Positions 17,976-27,007 of a stretch of 64,000 nt of DNA are shown one piece after another. The position numbers and the translations under genes were made by a program. The DNA is from Candidatus Nitrosocaldaceae archaeon (GTDB lineage: Archaea > Thermoproteota > Nitrososphaeria > Nitrososphaerales > Nitrosocaldaceae): positions 275,231-339,230 of the forward strand of contig BPGC01000001.1 in assembly GCA_026002835.1 (NCBI GenBank). Reading direction: 5' to 3'. A model generated the notes under the pieces. That model did no database searches and was not told the DNA's origin. It worked only from the letters and a program-made list of their open reading frames with translations. The number at the start of each line of letters is the position of its first letter. The stretch's first letter is position 1.

Positions 17976-18362
17976 ATGCTAGATATGCTAGTTAGAGAAG
18001 AGAAGGACAAGGAAAAGTATGAAGAAGCGTGTAAAAAGATATTTGATATGCATGAGAAGATAAGATTTGTTGGTATATTAGATAGTAATGGTAAACTCAT
18101 TGCTGGGGGTATGAGAGAAGGTATCGAACCATTAGAGGATGAGATCCATGAAAAGCGATGGTTCCATCAAACAGCGATTAGGAGAGAGATGACTACAATG
18201 TTTGAGAATATATATGGCAAAGTTAGATATGTATTTGCCAATAGAGAAAAAGTTAAACAATTAACATTCTATATTGATGATAAGATATTATTTATAAGCA
18301 TTCAACCAGAGGTTAGTGCTCATGAAACTATAGATTTGGCTGAATCGATTCTAAAGTCTTAG
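17976..18362 (+). CDS. Conserved protein of a DUF6659-like family
   Basis: A 128-residue soluble protein not clearly assignable by function. The core IRFVGILDSNGKLIAGGMREGI and the C-terminal strand DKILFISIQPEVSAHETIDLAESIL give an alternating pattern reminiscent of roadblock/profilin-like folds. I recall a thaumarchaeal family of this kind (DUF6659), but the match is from memory. It has an initial charged stretch (VREEKDKEKYEE). It lies between the AbrB protein and the convergent phaC gene. Confidence 0.6.
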   Translation: MLDMLVREEKDKEKYEEACKKIFDMHEKIRFVGILDSNGKLIAGGMREGIEPLEDEIHEKRWFHQTAIRREMTTMFENIYGKVRYVFANREKVKQLTFYIDDKILFISIQPEVSAHETIDLAESILKS

Positions 18363-18366
18363 ATAT

Positions 18367-19422
18367 TTAGGTTGAACGTTCTCTTAACCATGCTGTAAGA
18401 TCTCTTAATACTACTTTTTGTGAATAACTACTAGCAATCAATCCTATATGTCCAGTAGGATAAACTTTGAAATGCTCATCTATGCTAGATACATGATAAT
18501 TCAATGGAATACTACACTCTGGAGATACTAGGTGATCATCTGCAGCTGCTATATTATATAATGGTACATTTATCTTTCTAAGATCTACTAACTCATCTTC
18601 TAACATCAATCTATTCTTTGGTAATAGATTTGCTTGATAAATATCTTTTATCCACTGCTTAAATGTATCTCCTGGTATGGGAGGTGTATCATAAAGCCAT
18701 TTCTCGACTCTCAAGAAATTCTCAAGAAATGCCTTATCTTTAGCCTTTTTTGCAAAGTTCATATATTTTAACATGCCTTGCTTAAATGGTTTAAGCAAGG
18801 AATAGCATAGATATAAGAATTCTGGAGGACAGTTGCCATATGTATCTATAAGCGCATCTACATCAAGATGCTTAGATACATTTCCTAATACAGTAGTATC
18901 CTTCTCTGTATCAACTACTGGTGCTATAGTTAATAGATTCTTTATCTTCTCTTGATGTAACGCTGTATACATTATGCTCATAGTTCCTCCCATGCAATAT
19001 CCTTGTAAAGATATCTTCTCTTGAGAACTTGCATCTCTAACCATATCTACAATTCTATCTATGTATCTATTTACATAATCATAATATGAGATATGTTTAT
19101 CTGCTAGAGTAGGAGTTCCCCAATCTATCATATATACATCAAACCCTTCATCTACTAACTTTTTAACCCAGCTTCGATCTGGTTGCAGATCTAGTATATA
19201 ATATCTATTTATCAAAGCATAAACTATCAAGAGTGGTATAGGATATAATTTATCTCTTGTAGGCTTGTAATGTAATACTCTGATCTTCCTACCAGAATAT
19301 ATAACATCAGCAGGAGTAGTGCCAACATCTATCTTCTCTAACTCTTCCGCATGATCGAGAACTTTGCTAAACCCTTCTCTATAATCATTTAAAGCCTCAA
19401 ATATTGCTGGTAGTGTAAACAT
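18367..19422 (-). CDS. phaC: Polyhydroxyalkanoate synthase, class III catalytic subunit
   Basis: Polymerises hydroxyacyl-CoA into PHA storage polymer. An alpha/beta-hydrolase with the lipase-like box GYCMGG, whose Cys143 is the nucleophile, an aspartate in AAADDHLVSP near residue 293 and the histidine of YPTGHIG near 323. The 351-residue length is that of class III PhaC, which needs PhaE, encoded directly upstream. A strong Shine-Dalgarno-like GGAGAGGAG precedes the ATG. Substrate probably comes from hydroxybutyryl-CoA, an intermediate of the carbon-fixation cycle (inference). Confidence 0.95.
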   Translation of the reverse strand: MFTLPAIFEALNDYREGFSKVLDHAEELEKIDVGTTPADVIYSGRKIRVLHYKPTRDKLYPIPLLIVYALINRYYILDLQPDRSWVKKLVDEGFDVYMIDWGTPTLADKHISYYDYVNRYIDRIVDMVRDASSQEKISLQGYCMGGTMSIMYTALHQEKIKNLLTIAPVVDTEKDTTVLGNVSKHLDVDALIDTYGNCPPEFLYLCYSLLKPFKQGMLKYMNFAKKAKDKAFLENFLRVEKWLYDTPPIPGDTFKQWIKDIYQANLLPKNRLMLEDELVDLRKINVPLYNIAAADDHLVSPECSIPLNYHVSSIDEHFKVYPTGHIGLIASSYSQKVVLRDLTAWLRERST

Positions 19423-19447
19423 ATGATCTCCTCTCCTTTCCTAGATA

Positions 19448-20014
19448 TTAATTTTTAGTTGTAAATTTTGCTTTCTCTAATGCTTTTAGTTTATCAGATA
19501 GCTTCTTTACCTCTCTCTTTAGTTTGGTAACCTCTCCATATATATCATCGATCTCACTTCTAGTTGGCATATTTAATGCTCTAGAGTATATCTCTGCTAT
19601 TCTAGCTATATGCCTATTCATATCGTTCTCACTATTAAGAAGTTTGCTACTTACTATACCAAATTCATCAGAGTTAAATAGTTCAGTAAACTCTTCTTCC
19701 AATGTATCTATCCATATCTTCTTGATAGCATCCTTATCAGTTATATTCTCTTTATTACACTTTTCTATAGCTTTCCTAGTAGCTTCAAACCAAGTAGCAA
19801 AGATCTGCTGATCATATTTTGGTAATATCTCATTAAATTTTGTTATGGCTTTATATATTAGAGTTAGTTCTTTCCCAACTTCGATCATACGCTTCCGATA
19901 AGTCTGAATCATTCCTAAAGATGGTATTACTGGAGTTAGCGTAGAGAATAGATTAAGGTATTCTAGCCATGAAGTCATAAACTCATCATATACATCTTTC
20001 TCATTATCTGGCAA
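19448..20014 (-). CDS. phaE: Polyhydroxyalkanoate synthase, class III PhaE subunit
   Basis: The non-catalytic partner of PhaC. The protein is all-helical and charged, with a FMTSWLEYLNLF N-terminal segment, LPKYDQQIFATWFEA in the middle, and the typical C-terminal LNMPTRSEIDDIYGEVTKLKREVKKL coiled coil. The 188 residues are short compared with bacterial PhaE (about 350) but normal for archaea. The start is TTG. It lies 25 bp upstream of phaC on the same strand and is surely co-transcribed with it. Confidence 0.85.
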   Translation of the reverse strand: MPDNEKDVYDEFMTSWLEYLNLFSTLTPVIPSLGMIQTYRKRMIEVGKELTLIYKAITKFNEILPKYDQQIFATWFEATRKAIEKCNKENITDKDAIKKIWIDTLEEEFTELFNSDEFGIVSSKLLNSENDMNRHIARIAEIYSRALNMPTRSEIDDIYGEVTKLKREVKKLSDKLKALEKAKFTTKN

Positions 20015-20054
20015 TTTATGATATTATCCATAAACTCATTAATAATAGTTTGCT

Positions 20055-20810
20055 CTATTTAGCCTTTCTATAGCCATGTGTAAAGTTTGGATCGTATACT
20101 TTAGAATATTCATACATCTTAGGTTCGATAACATATCCAACTATTATTATTGCTGTTTTATTTATCCTAGCATCTTTAACCTTTCTTGCTATATCATTTA
20201 ACTTGCCTTTTATTATAATCTCATCATCCCATGTTGCTTTATATACAACAGCTACTGGTGTATCCTCTTCATATCCTCCTTTTATAAGTTCTTTGACTAC
20301 CTTATCTATTAGATGAACACTAAGATAGAATGCCATTGTACTTTTATGCTTTGCTAACTCTTCTATCTTCTCTCTATCTGGTACTGGAGTTCTAGACTCT
20401 GCTCTAGTTATTATTACTGTTTGTGTTACTCCTGGTAAAGTTAGTTCTAGATTTAGTCTAGATGCTGCTGCAAATAATGCGCTTATTCCTGGTATAACTT
20501 GGCATTCTATGCCTTTACTCTCTAGTTTATCTATCTGTTCTCTGATTGCACCATATATACTAGGATCTCCATCATGAAGTCTTATAGCTAATCTTCCGTT
20601 TAATGCTGCTTCTGCTAATATGCTATTGATCTCTTCTCTATCCATCTTTGCAGCGTCATATAACTCACCCCTAGCATCTTCTAATATCTTTGGATTCAAT
20701 AATGAACCAGAATATATTATTACATCAGCCTCCTCTATAAGCTTCTTAGCCTTTAATGTTATAAGCTCTGGATCTCCTGGACCCGCTCCAACAAAGTATA
20801 CCTTACTCAT
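20055..20810 (-). CDS. cbiF: Cobalt-precorrin-4 C11-methyltransferase
   Basis: A SAM-dependent tetrapyrrole methylase acting at C11. Marks are the N-terminal VYFVGAGPGDPELITLKAKKLI, DVIIYSGSLL, the LHDGDPSIYGA motif and the PGISALFAAASRLN motif. The 251-residue length is typical of CbiF/CobM. It overlaps the upstream cbiL by 8 bp and ends 40 bp before phaE, so the cobalamin and PHA genes lie in one direction and may share a transcript. Confidence 0.93.
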   Translation of the reverse strand: MSKVYFVGAGPGDPELITLKAKKLIEEADVIIYSGSLLNPKILEDARGELYDAAKMDREEINSILAEAALNGRLAIRLHDGDPSIYGAIREQIDKLESKGIECQVIPGISALFAAASRLNLELTLPGVTQTVIITRAESRTPVPDREKIEELAKHKSTMAFYLSVHLIDKVVKELIKGGYEEDTPVAVVYKATWDDEIIIKGKLNDIARKVKDARINKTAIIIVGYVIEPKMYEYSKVYDPNFTHGYRKAK

Positions 20811-21510
20811 CCTTTACCACCATTATTGAGAAGTATTTTTTTACTGGTATATCTTTTATGTTACTTATATCAGTTATTAACGCTTTACTAGTATTAGATG
20901 ATACATCTTCTGCTATTGCTAATTTACCTTTCTTAAACTTGCTATTCTTTAATACCTTCATTACATTAGCAAAGTATCTTCCATCCTTCAAGAATATTAG
21001 TGTATTACTGACATCTGCAGCTTTCATTGCTCGATCTAGATCATAACATGCTGGAATTATTGTCAATATATCATCTCCTTCTGCAAGACTGATCTTTGTT
21101 TCTGCCGCAAATGATAACATGGATGCTATCCCTGGTATTATCTCTATATCTATATCATAACTCTTTAATTCTTTATATATGTAAGAGAATGTGCTATACA
21201 AAGATGGATCTCCAACACATAGATAAACACTATTATCTGTACACTCTTCTGCTATTATCTTTGCATTATTCTTCCATACATCTTCTAGTATACTTTTATC
21301 CTTTACCATCGGAAATACTAACTCGATTATCTTTGGCTTAACGCTTCTCTCTTCAATTATAGATCTTGCTATAGATAATGCTATACTTTCTTTGCCTTTC
21401 CTTGCGGTTGGACAGAAGATAGTATCGCATTCTTTAAGCAGCCTATACCCTTTTAATGTTATAAGCTCTGGATCTCCTGGACCTACTCCAATACAATATA
21501 ACTTGCTCAT
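20803..21510 (-). CDS. cbiL: Cobalt-precorrin-2 C20-methyltransferase
   Basis: A SAM-dependent methylase of the same fold as CbiF, acting at C20. The N-terminus LYCIGVGPGDPELITLKGYRLLKECDTIFCP, with the FCP after the first helix, and the motifs LCVGDPSLYSTF and PGIASMLSFAAE fit CbiL/CobI. Length 235 is normal. It overlaps cbiF by 8 bp. Confidence 0.92.
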   Translation of the reverse strand: MSKLYCIGVGPGDPELITLKGYRLLKECDTIFCPTARKGKESIALSIARSIIEERSVKPKIIELVFPMVKDKSILEDVWKNNAKIIAEECTDNSVYLCVGDPSLYSTFSYIYKELKSYDIDIEIIPGIASMLSFAAETKISLAEGDDILTIIPACYDLDRAMKAADVSNTLIFLKDGRYFANVMKVLKNSKFKKGKLAIAEDVSSNTSKALITDISNIKDIPVKKYFSIMVVKDE

Positions 21511-21544
21511 GCATTTACTAAGATAATAAACTTATTTAAACCAA

Positions 21545-22132
21545 TTATTTCTCTACTGATATTATAGTTACTGGATTTCTTGACAAAAGCATCGTTCCTA
21601 TGCTTGTGCTTCTACTTTTGCTTATTATAACTTGCACTATATCTAACTCTTTAGTAGTCAATTCTCTTAATGCCATGATTGAATGATATATAGTTTCTAG
21701 CAGTATAGCATCTATAACTAATCTTTTACCATTCTTTAATCTCTCATAAGCATGTTTTATTATCTTATATGTATCACCTCCAGTTCCTCCTATGAATATG
21801 GCATCTGCTGCTGGTAGATCATCTAATACATTCTGTGCTTCATCATGTATTATATTAACATTAGATAAACCGAACTTCTTTACATTCTCTTTTGTTAACT
21901 CCACTGCATGCTCATCTTTATCTATAGCATAGACAATCCCTTCTCTGCCTACCAATAACGCTGCTTCTACTGTTATGCTTCCGCTCCCACTTCCTATATC
22001 TATTACAGTGTATCCTTCTTTTAATCTAGCCTTACTTAATGCTACTGTTCTTACTTCTTCTTTAGTTATTGGCACATCATCTCTCCTAATGAACAATTCA
22101 TCAGGTATGCCATATGTTTTATATTCCCACAT
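21545..22132 (-). CDS. cbiT: Cobalt-precorrin-6B/7 C15-methyltransferase (decarboxylating)
   Basis: Methylates C15 and removes the C12 acetate carboxyl. A Rossmann SAM methyltransferase starting GIPDELFIRRDDVPITKEEVR, with motif I VIDIGSGSGSITVEAA and the CbiT mark FIGGTGGDTYKII. The ATG at 22132 gives the canonical MWEYKTYGIPDELF start; an upstream in-frame ATG would add 22 atypical residues. The start lies within the 3' end of the upstream membrane-protein gene, overlapping by 14 bp. CbiE, CbiH and CbiJ are not in the window. Confidence 0.92.
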   Translation of the reverse strand: MWEYKTYGIPDELFIRRDDVPITKEEVRTVALSKARLKEGYTVIDIGSGSGSITVEAALLVGREGIVYAIDKDEHAVELTKENVKKFGLSNVNIIHDEAQNVLDDLPAADAIFIGGTGGDTYKIIKHAYERLKNGKRLVIDAILLETIYHSIMALRELTTKELDIVQVIISKSRSTSIGTMLLSRNPVTIISVEK

Positions 22133-22433
22133 CTTCTCCTCCTGTTTGTACAAATATAGTATTATACAATATCCATATGAATAAGAACATGAATACATAA
22201 GCTCCTATACCAGTAGTTATTAGTTTATTCTTATCTGTAGATGGTATGATCTTCCCATAAATGCCTCTTGCTACTATATAAGATATAAGATAGAATAAGA
22301 AACCTATTCCTATCCCATTTGCTGCGTTCTCATTGAAACTTAGGAAGCCTAAGCCTCCAGCTACCAAACCAGCTATTACTGCAAACCCTATCCTTAACCA
22401 GAATACCCTATCTAATATATCCACTTGCTCCAC
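22119..22433 (-). CDS. Small membrane protein of unknown function
   Basis: A 104-residue protein with three predicted membrane helices: about residues 10-30 (LRIGFAVIAGLVAGGLGFL), 38-56 (ANGIGIGFLFYLISYIVA) and 72-92 (GIGAYVFMFLFIWILYN). No domain is recognised. It leads the cbiT-cbiL-cbiF run and overlaps cbiT. The position could suggest a link to cobalamin uptake or just a conserved neighbour; function is unknown. Confidence 0.7.
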   Translation of the reverse strand: MEQVDILDRVFWLRIGFAVIAGLVAGGLGFLSFNENAANGIGIGFLFYLISYIVARGIYGKIIPSTDKNKLITTGIGAYVFMFLFIWILYNTIFVQTGGEDVGI

Positions 22434-22512
22434 TTACAGATGGTAAAAAGCATCTTGGTTTAATTTCTTTTGGTTGGATTAGATTTAATTTAGCATTAAG
22501 AATAGTTATACC

Positions 22513-24180
22513 ATGCTAACTGCATTAGAGTTAAGTAACCTGATAGATAAGATCAATTCATTAATTGATGGTAAAGAGTATTATGTTTCTAAAATATATC
22601 CAATATTAGATGATACATTCTTATTTAAATTACATCATGCGTTTGAGAATGATATATTTCTTGTAGTATCTAGCATTGGTATATGGATAACAAGATATAT
22701 GTTTAAAGACAGCAAACCGTCTTATTTCTTCTCTTCACTAAATAGATTAACTAGGTGTAAGTTATTAAATATAAAACAGTTCAATAATGATAGGATAGCA
22801 AGGTTCAAATTCCTTGATAAGGTAGATAATGAAGATGTTATATTCTATCTATTTGTAGAGTTATTTGGTAATGGCAATATAATCTTATGCGATTCTAATA
22901 TGAGAATAATTGCTACGTTAAAGAAGAATAGAAGGTTAAAGATAGGTGCAAAATATACAGTTGATATAGATCATAGAATTGATCCTTTGAAGATAGAATA
23001 TGAAGATCTATATCCATTACTAGATGCGGATGATATAGAAGAATGGTTTGTTAGTAATATAGCATTGCCTAATAGTATAATAAAGATGGTTATAGGAGAT
23101 GCAAATTTAGATAAAGTTAGAGATAAGAGAGAATTGGATAGATTATATTCATCGTTAATAAAGGTAAGAGATGAGTTTTTGAGAGGGAAGAGATCTCTTT
23201 TAGTTGATGATACTAATAATTATCTAGAGGCGATAGATAGAAAGTTTAGTAGTATAATAGTTGATAGATTAGAGAAAGAGGTTGATGATAGTAAAAGAGA
23301 TGAGCTTATTAGGATAATAAATAGAAAAGAGGCTAAGAGATTAGAGCTTATTAGAAGAGCAAAAGAGATAAGAGGTTTAGCTGATAGGTTTGCTAGCAAT
23401 AATATTAATGATGATGATATAAAACAAGTAATAGCTCTAGGGATAGATAACAAAGGTTCTGTTTACTCTATTGCATCCAAGTTATATGATAGAGCAAAAG
23501 GTTTAGAACGAGGCATAAAGAAGATAGAAGAGTCTATCAAGAAGAGTAAAGATGAATTGGCTAAGATTAAAGAGACAACAATCAAGATTGATGAGAAGAG
23601 AGATAGAGAATGGTTTGAACGCTATAGATGGTTTATAACATCAGATAATCTATTAGCGGTAGGAGGTAGAGATGCATCTTCAAATGATGTATTGCTAAAT
23701 AAATATGCTAAAAATGATGATCTAGTATTCCATGCAGATATCTATGGCTCACCATTCTTCATATTGAAAGAAGCAAAGGTTAAAAGCATAAATGAAGTAG
23801 CAATAGCTACTGCATCTTTCAGCAGAGCATGGAGAGAAGGGTTCAATTCACTTGATGTATTTTATGTGAAAAAAGAGCAACTAAAGAAGACTAATAAGAA
23901 AGGCGCTTATGTTGTTAGTGGCAAGAGAAATTACTTGAAGAATATAGAACTTAAATTGGGTATTGGAATTATAAAATATGAAGGTAAGAAGTATCTAATA
24001 TCTGCACCAGTTGATATATTTGATAAATGTATAGTTATAAAACCTGGTTATGATGATAGGTATAAAGCAGCCAAAGAGATAAGAGATAGGTTATCAGAAC
24101 TAGATAAAGAGTTTATTGATAGCATAAGTATTGATGATATAATAAAGATATTGCCTAGTGGTAATCTAAGCATAATATAG
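22513..24180 (+). CDS. rqcH: NFACT-family ribosome quality-control protein (RqcH/Rqc2 homologue)
   Basis: Binds stalled 50S subunits and can direct C-terminal tailing of nascent chains. The NFACT-N domain covers about residues 1-230 (MLTALELSNLIDKINSLIDG), a charged coiled-coil middle spans about 240-370, and the NFACT-R (DUF814) domain starts at REWFERYRWFITSDNLLAVGGRDASSND. HADIYGSPFFILK is the conserved R-domain core. The DR-type residues of the N-domain are hard to judge by eye. The length of 555 residues is normal for archaea. Confidence 0.9.
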   Translation: MLTALELSNLIDKINSLIDGKEYYVSKIYPILDDTFLFKLHHAFENDIFLVVSSIGIWITRYMFKDSKPSYFFSSLNRLTRCKLLNIKQFNNDRIARFKFLDKVDNEDVIFYLFVELFGNGNIILCDSNMRIIATLKKNRRLKIGAKYTVDIDHRIDPLKIEYEDLYPLLDADDIEEWFVSNIALPNSIIKMVIGDANLDKVRDKRELDRLYSSLIKVRDEFLRGKRSLLVDDTNNYLEAIDRKFSSIIVDRLEKEVDDSKRDELIRIINRKEAKRLELIRRAKEIRGLADRFASNNINDDDIKQVIALGIDNKGSVYSIASKLYDRAKGLERGIKKIEESIKKSKDELAKIKETTIKIDEKRDREWFERYRWFITSDNLLAVGGRDASSNDVLLNKYAKNDDLVFHADIYGSPFFILKEAKVKSINEVAIATASFSRAWREGFNSLDVFYVKKEQLKKTNKKGAYVVSGKRNYLKNIELKLGIGIIKYEGKKYLISAPVDIFDKCIVIKPGYDDRYKAAKEIRDRLSELDKEFIDSISIDDIIKILPSGNLSII

Positions 24181-24216
24181 GAAGATTATTAAGAATGTAT
24201 GATGAATATATAGTTG

Positions 24217-24789
24217 ATGATGGAGAGAGAACCAATGACAACTAGGCTATTGGTAAAAGATGTAATGAATAGCCCTGCTGTTACTGCTAGAAAGGATGCT
24301 ACAGTTCAAGAGATAGCAAATCTTATGAAAGAACATAAAGTAGGTTCTGTAGTTATAACAGATGAAGAAGGTAAGGCTATAGGCATGGTTAGTGATTGGG
24401 ATATTGTAACAAAAGCTGCTGCTAGAGATGAGCAACCTAGTAAGATAAAGGTTGAAGAGATTATGGATAAACTTGTTAGTATAGATAGCGATGAAAGTAT
24501 AACAAACGCTGCTAAACTGTTTAGAAGACATGGAATCAAAAGGCTAGCAGTATTCTACAAAGGTGAATTGGTAGGAGTTATCTCTGCATCTGATGTTATA
24601 GCTGTAATGCCAGAGTTAGTTGATGTTATCTCAGAAAAATCTAGGATTATAAGAGGAGATATAGAGAGGAGTACAAGGTTAGTATCTGGATATTGCGATG
24701 AGTGTGAAGAATGGTCTGATTACTTGCAATATGTTGATGGTAAGTTTGTATGTGAAGATTGTAGAGAGGGTTTGCAGGTAAAAGGATGA
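24217..24789 (+). CDS. CBS-domain pair protein with C-terminal zinc ribbon
   Basis: Two CBS domains fill residues 1-140 (VKDVMNSPAVTARKDATVQEIA and VEEIMDKLVSIDSDESITNAAKLF), a pair that usually binds adenosine ligands as an energy or nucleotide sensor. A short C-terminal CDEC...CEDC motif looks like a zinc ribbon. A TTG precedes two ATG codons in tandem; the first ATG is used here. Its stop overlaps the Mut7-C gene by 4 bp. The target is unknown. Confidence 0.85.
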   Translation: MMEREPMTTRLLVKDVMNSPAVTARKDATVQEIANLMKEHKVGSVVITDEEGKAIGMVSDWDIVTKAAARDEQPSKIKVEEIMDKLVSIDSDESITNAAKLFRRHGIKRLAVFYKGELVGVISASDVIAVMPELVDVISEKSRIIRGDIERSTRLVSGYCDECEEWSDYLQYVDGKFVCEDCREGLQVKG

Positions 24790-25259
24790 GGTTTGTAGTA
24801 GATTCTATGCTCGGAACGTTAGCTAGAAAGTTACGAATATTTGGTTTTGATTCTTTATACTATAATGATATTGATGATGATAAACTATTATCCATTGTAT
24901 TAAGCTCTGATAGAGTATTACTAACTTCTGATAAAGAGTTGTTTAAGAGAGTTATAAGCAAGAATGGAAGATGCATACTTGTTAATAGTAATGATGAGGA
25001 TAATCTTGTAAAGATATTATCTTACCTAGGCTTAAAGTTAAAGTTTGTCTTAGATCATTCTAGGTGTCCATTATGTAATGAACCATTAAAGAGATATGAT
25101 AAGATACATCTTAAAGAACTTATACCGAAGAAGGTTTACGATACAAATGATGAGTTTTATCTATGTTCTAGATGTAAGAAAGTATACTGGAAGGGAAGTC
25201 ATATAAAGAGATTATTGGAATTAGAGAAGAGGGTGAATGAGAAGATTGTTAACTCTTAA
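24786..25259 (+). CDS. Mut7-C RNase domain protein
   Basis: A PIN-fold RNase-like protein of 157 residues. The N-terminal VDSMLGTLARKLRIFGFDSLY and the acidic D...LLTSDKEL block match the Mut7-C domain, and a zinc ribbon (RCPLCNEPL with LCSRCKKVYW) closes it. The family is predicted to cut RNA; the substrate is not known. It overlaps both neighbours (4 and 23 bp), so it is translated with the CBS protein and AMMECR1. Confidence 0.88.
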   Translation: MRFVVDSMLGTLARKLRIFGFDSLYYNDIDDDKLLSIVLSSDRVLLTSDKELFKRVISKNGRCILVNSNDEDNLVKILSYLGLKLKFVLDHSRCPLCNEPLKRYDKIHLKELIPKKVYDTNDEFYLCSRCKKVYWKGSHIKRLLELEKRVNEKIVNS

Positions 25260-25848
25260 AGATGGTTATAAGTTAGTTAAAGCCGCTAGAACAGCTATAG
25301 AACAACATTTAGCAAATAAAGAGGTAAAGATAGATGAAGAGATAAAAAGATATTCTCAAAAGAGTGGAGTCTTTGTTACACTAAATAAAAAGGCTAGTAA
25401 GGAAGAGTTGAGAGGATGCATAGGCTATCCATTACCAACAAAACCTCTCTATCAAGCATTGATCGATGCTGCAATAAGCGCTACTAGAGATCCTAGATTT
25501 GAGCCAGTAAGGTTGGAAGAGATGGAAGAGATAACTATAGAGTTGAGCATCTTAACTGAACCAGAACTGATCAAGGTTGATGATCCTAGAGAATATCCAA
25601 AGAAGATCAAGGTTGGAAGAGATGGATTGTTAATACATTGGAGATATGGCTCTGGTTTATTATTACCGCAAGTTGCAATAGAGTATAACTGGGATGAAGA
25701 AAGATTTCTATGTGAGACATGCATGAAGGCTGGAGCTATGCCAGATTGTTGGCTCTATGAAGATACCAAAGTATATAGATTCCAAGCAATAATATTCAAA
25801 GAAGTAGAACCTAGAGGAGAGGTTATAATATTAGATCATAGAGATTAA
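25237..25848 (+). CDS. AMMECR1-domain protein
   Basis: A conserved protein of 203 residues found in archaea and eukaryotes. The signature LRGCIGYPLPTKPLYQALIDAAISA and the RDPRFEPV block are present, as is the LLLPQVAIEYNWDEERFLCETCMKAG stretch near the C-terminus. The molecular function of the family is unsettled; a redox or RNA-modification role has been suggested because it often travels with MEMO or radical-SAM genes, which are not seen here. Confidence 0.92.
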   Translation: MRRLLTLKDGYKLVKAARTAIEQHLANKEVKIDEEIKRYSQKSGVFVTLNKKASKEELRGCIGYPLPTKPLYQALIDAAISATRDPRFEPVRLEEMEEITIELSILTEPELIKVDDPREYPKKIKVGRDGLLIHWRYGSGLLLPQVAIEYNWDEERFLCETCMKAGAMPDCWLYEDTKVYRFQAIIFKEVEPRGEVIILDHRD

Positions 25849-25852
25849 GCAT

Positions 25853-27007
25853 ATGAAGAGGATCTATGTTGGAGTTTATGGAGTAGGTTTAGGACATGCT
25901 AGTAGGATGGTATACATCGCTGATAAGTTAGATAAGAATGATAAATTATTAAAGTTCTCATCGTTTGGAGATGCAGTAGATTATATAAGATACCAAGGTT
26001 ACTCATGTATCAATGTATCTCCAGTGGAACTTGGATGGAATCCAGAGCTGGGTTTCGCTGTCAAAGATAGTATAATGAGAATTCCTACAAACTTTATAAA
26101 TTTTATAAATCAATGTGGGAAAGAGGCTAGTAGTATTGGAAAGTTTAGACCAGATCTGGTTATCTCTGATACTAGATTGTCATCACTAATAACAGCAAAA
26201 ATGTATAACATTCCTACTTTAACGATATTAAATCAGATAAAATTACTACTCTCAAATGGTTTAAGAACGTTAAGTGTAACAAGATTATTTGAAGATATAC
26301 TAGCAGAATTTTTAGGATTGTTCTGGAATAGATCTGATGATATATTTGTTCCAGATCTTCCTCCGCCTTATACTATATCTGAGGATAATCTATGGAATAT
26401 ATCTACTATATCAAGAAGGTTAAAGTATATAGGATTTCTTGCTCCAAAACCCGTTATAGATCATGATAAGATTAGCAATGTGAAAAACATACTTGATCTT
26501 GAGAAACCTATTATATTTGCTCATATAAGCGGTCCTAATAAAACAAAAATGCTAGTATTAAAGGATATTCTTAATACTCTTAAGGATAGAGATGATATAA
26601 ACTTGATAATATCTGAAGGTAAACCTAATGGTAGCATAAATCCAAAAAGGATAAAGAATGGATGGTATTATGAATGGTGCCCAGTTAGGGATGAGATATT
26701 TGCATTAAGTGATCTATTGATAGTTAGAGGAGGTCATTCTACGTTATCACAAGCAATACTTTATGGAAAGCCAGTAATAACTATACCAATAGAGAATCAT
26801 GGAGAGCAGATAGGTAATGCTAGAAAGATCGATAAATTAGGATTAGGGATAATGATTAGACAAAATGAGATTCATAAAAAGTTAAACGATTCTATTGATC
26901 TTATCTTACTTAATGAGAAGTATAAAGATAATATCTTAAAGGTTAAAGAACTAGCAGAGAGATTGGATGGAATAAAGACTATAATAGATAAGATTAATGA
27001 ATACTGA
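25853..27007 (+). CDS. GT28-like glycosyltransferase (MurG-type fold)
   Basis: A 384-residue two-domain GT-B glycosyltransferase. The N-terminal domain opens with VYGVGLGHASRMVYIADKL, and the C-terminal nucleotide-sugar domain has RGGHSTLSQAILYGKPVITIPIENHGEQIGNARKI, the motif of the MurG/GT28 group. It probably transfers a sugar to a lipid or to a surface glycan; the window also has the oligosaccharyltransferase AglB. Acceptor and donor are unknown. Its stop abuts the stop of the convergent rps7 gene with no gap. Confidence 0.8.
   Translation: MKRIYVGVYGVGLGHASRMVYIADKLDKNDKLLKFSSFGDAVDYIRYQGYSCINVSPVELGWNPELGFAVKDSIMRIPTNFINFINQCGKEASSIGKFRPDLVISDTRLSSLITAKMYNIPTLTILNQIKLLLSNGLRTLSVTRLFEDILAEFLGLFWNRSDDIFVPDLPPPYTISEDNLWNISTISRRLKYIGFLAPKPVIDHDKISNVKNILDLEKPIIFAHISGPNKTKMLVLKDILNTLKDRDDINLIISEGKPNGSINPKRIKNGWYYEWCPVRDEIFALSDLLIVRGGHSTLSQAILYGKPVITIPIENHGEQIGNARKIDKLGLGIMIRQNEIHKKLNDSIDLILLNEKYKDNILKVKELAERLDGIKTIIDKINEY

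Noticed and set aside
22796..22822. T-arm-like sequence (AAGGTTCAAATTCCTT) suggesting a tRNA
   Set aside because: It lies inside the NFACT gene, codes for its protein, and no acceptor or anticodon arm pairs with it.
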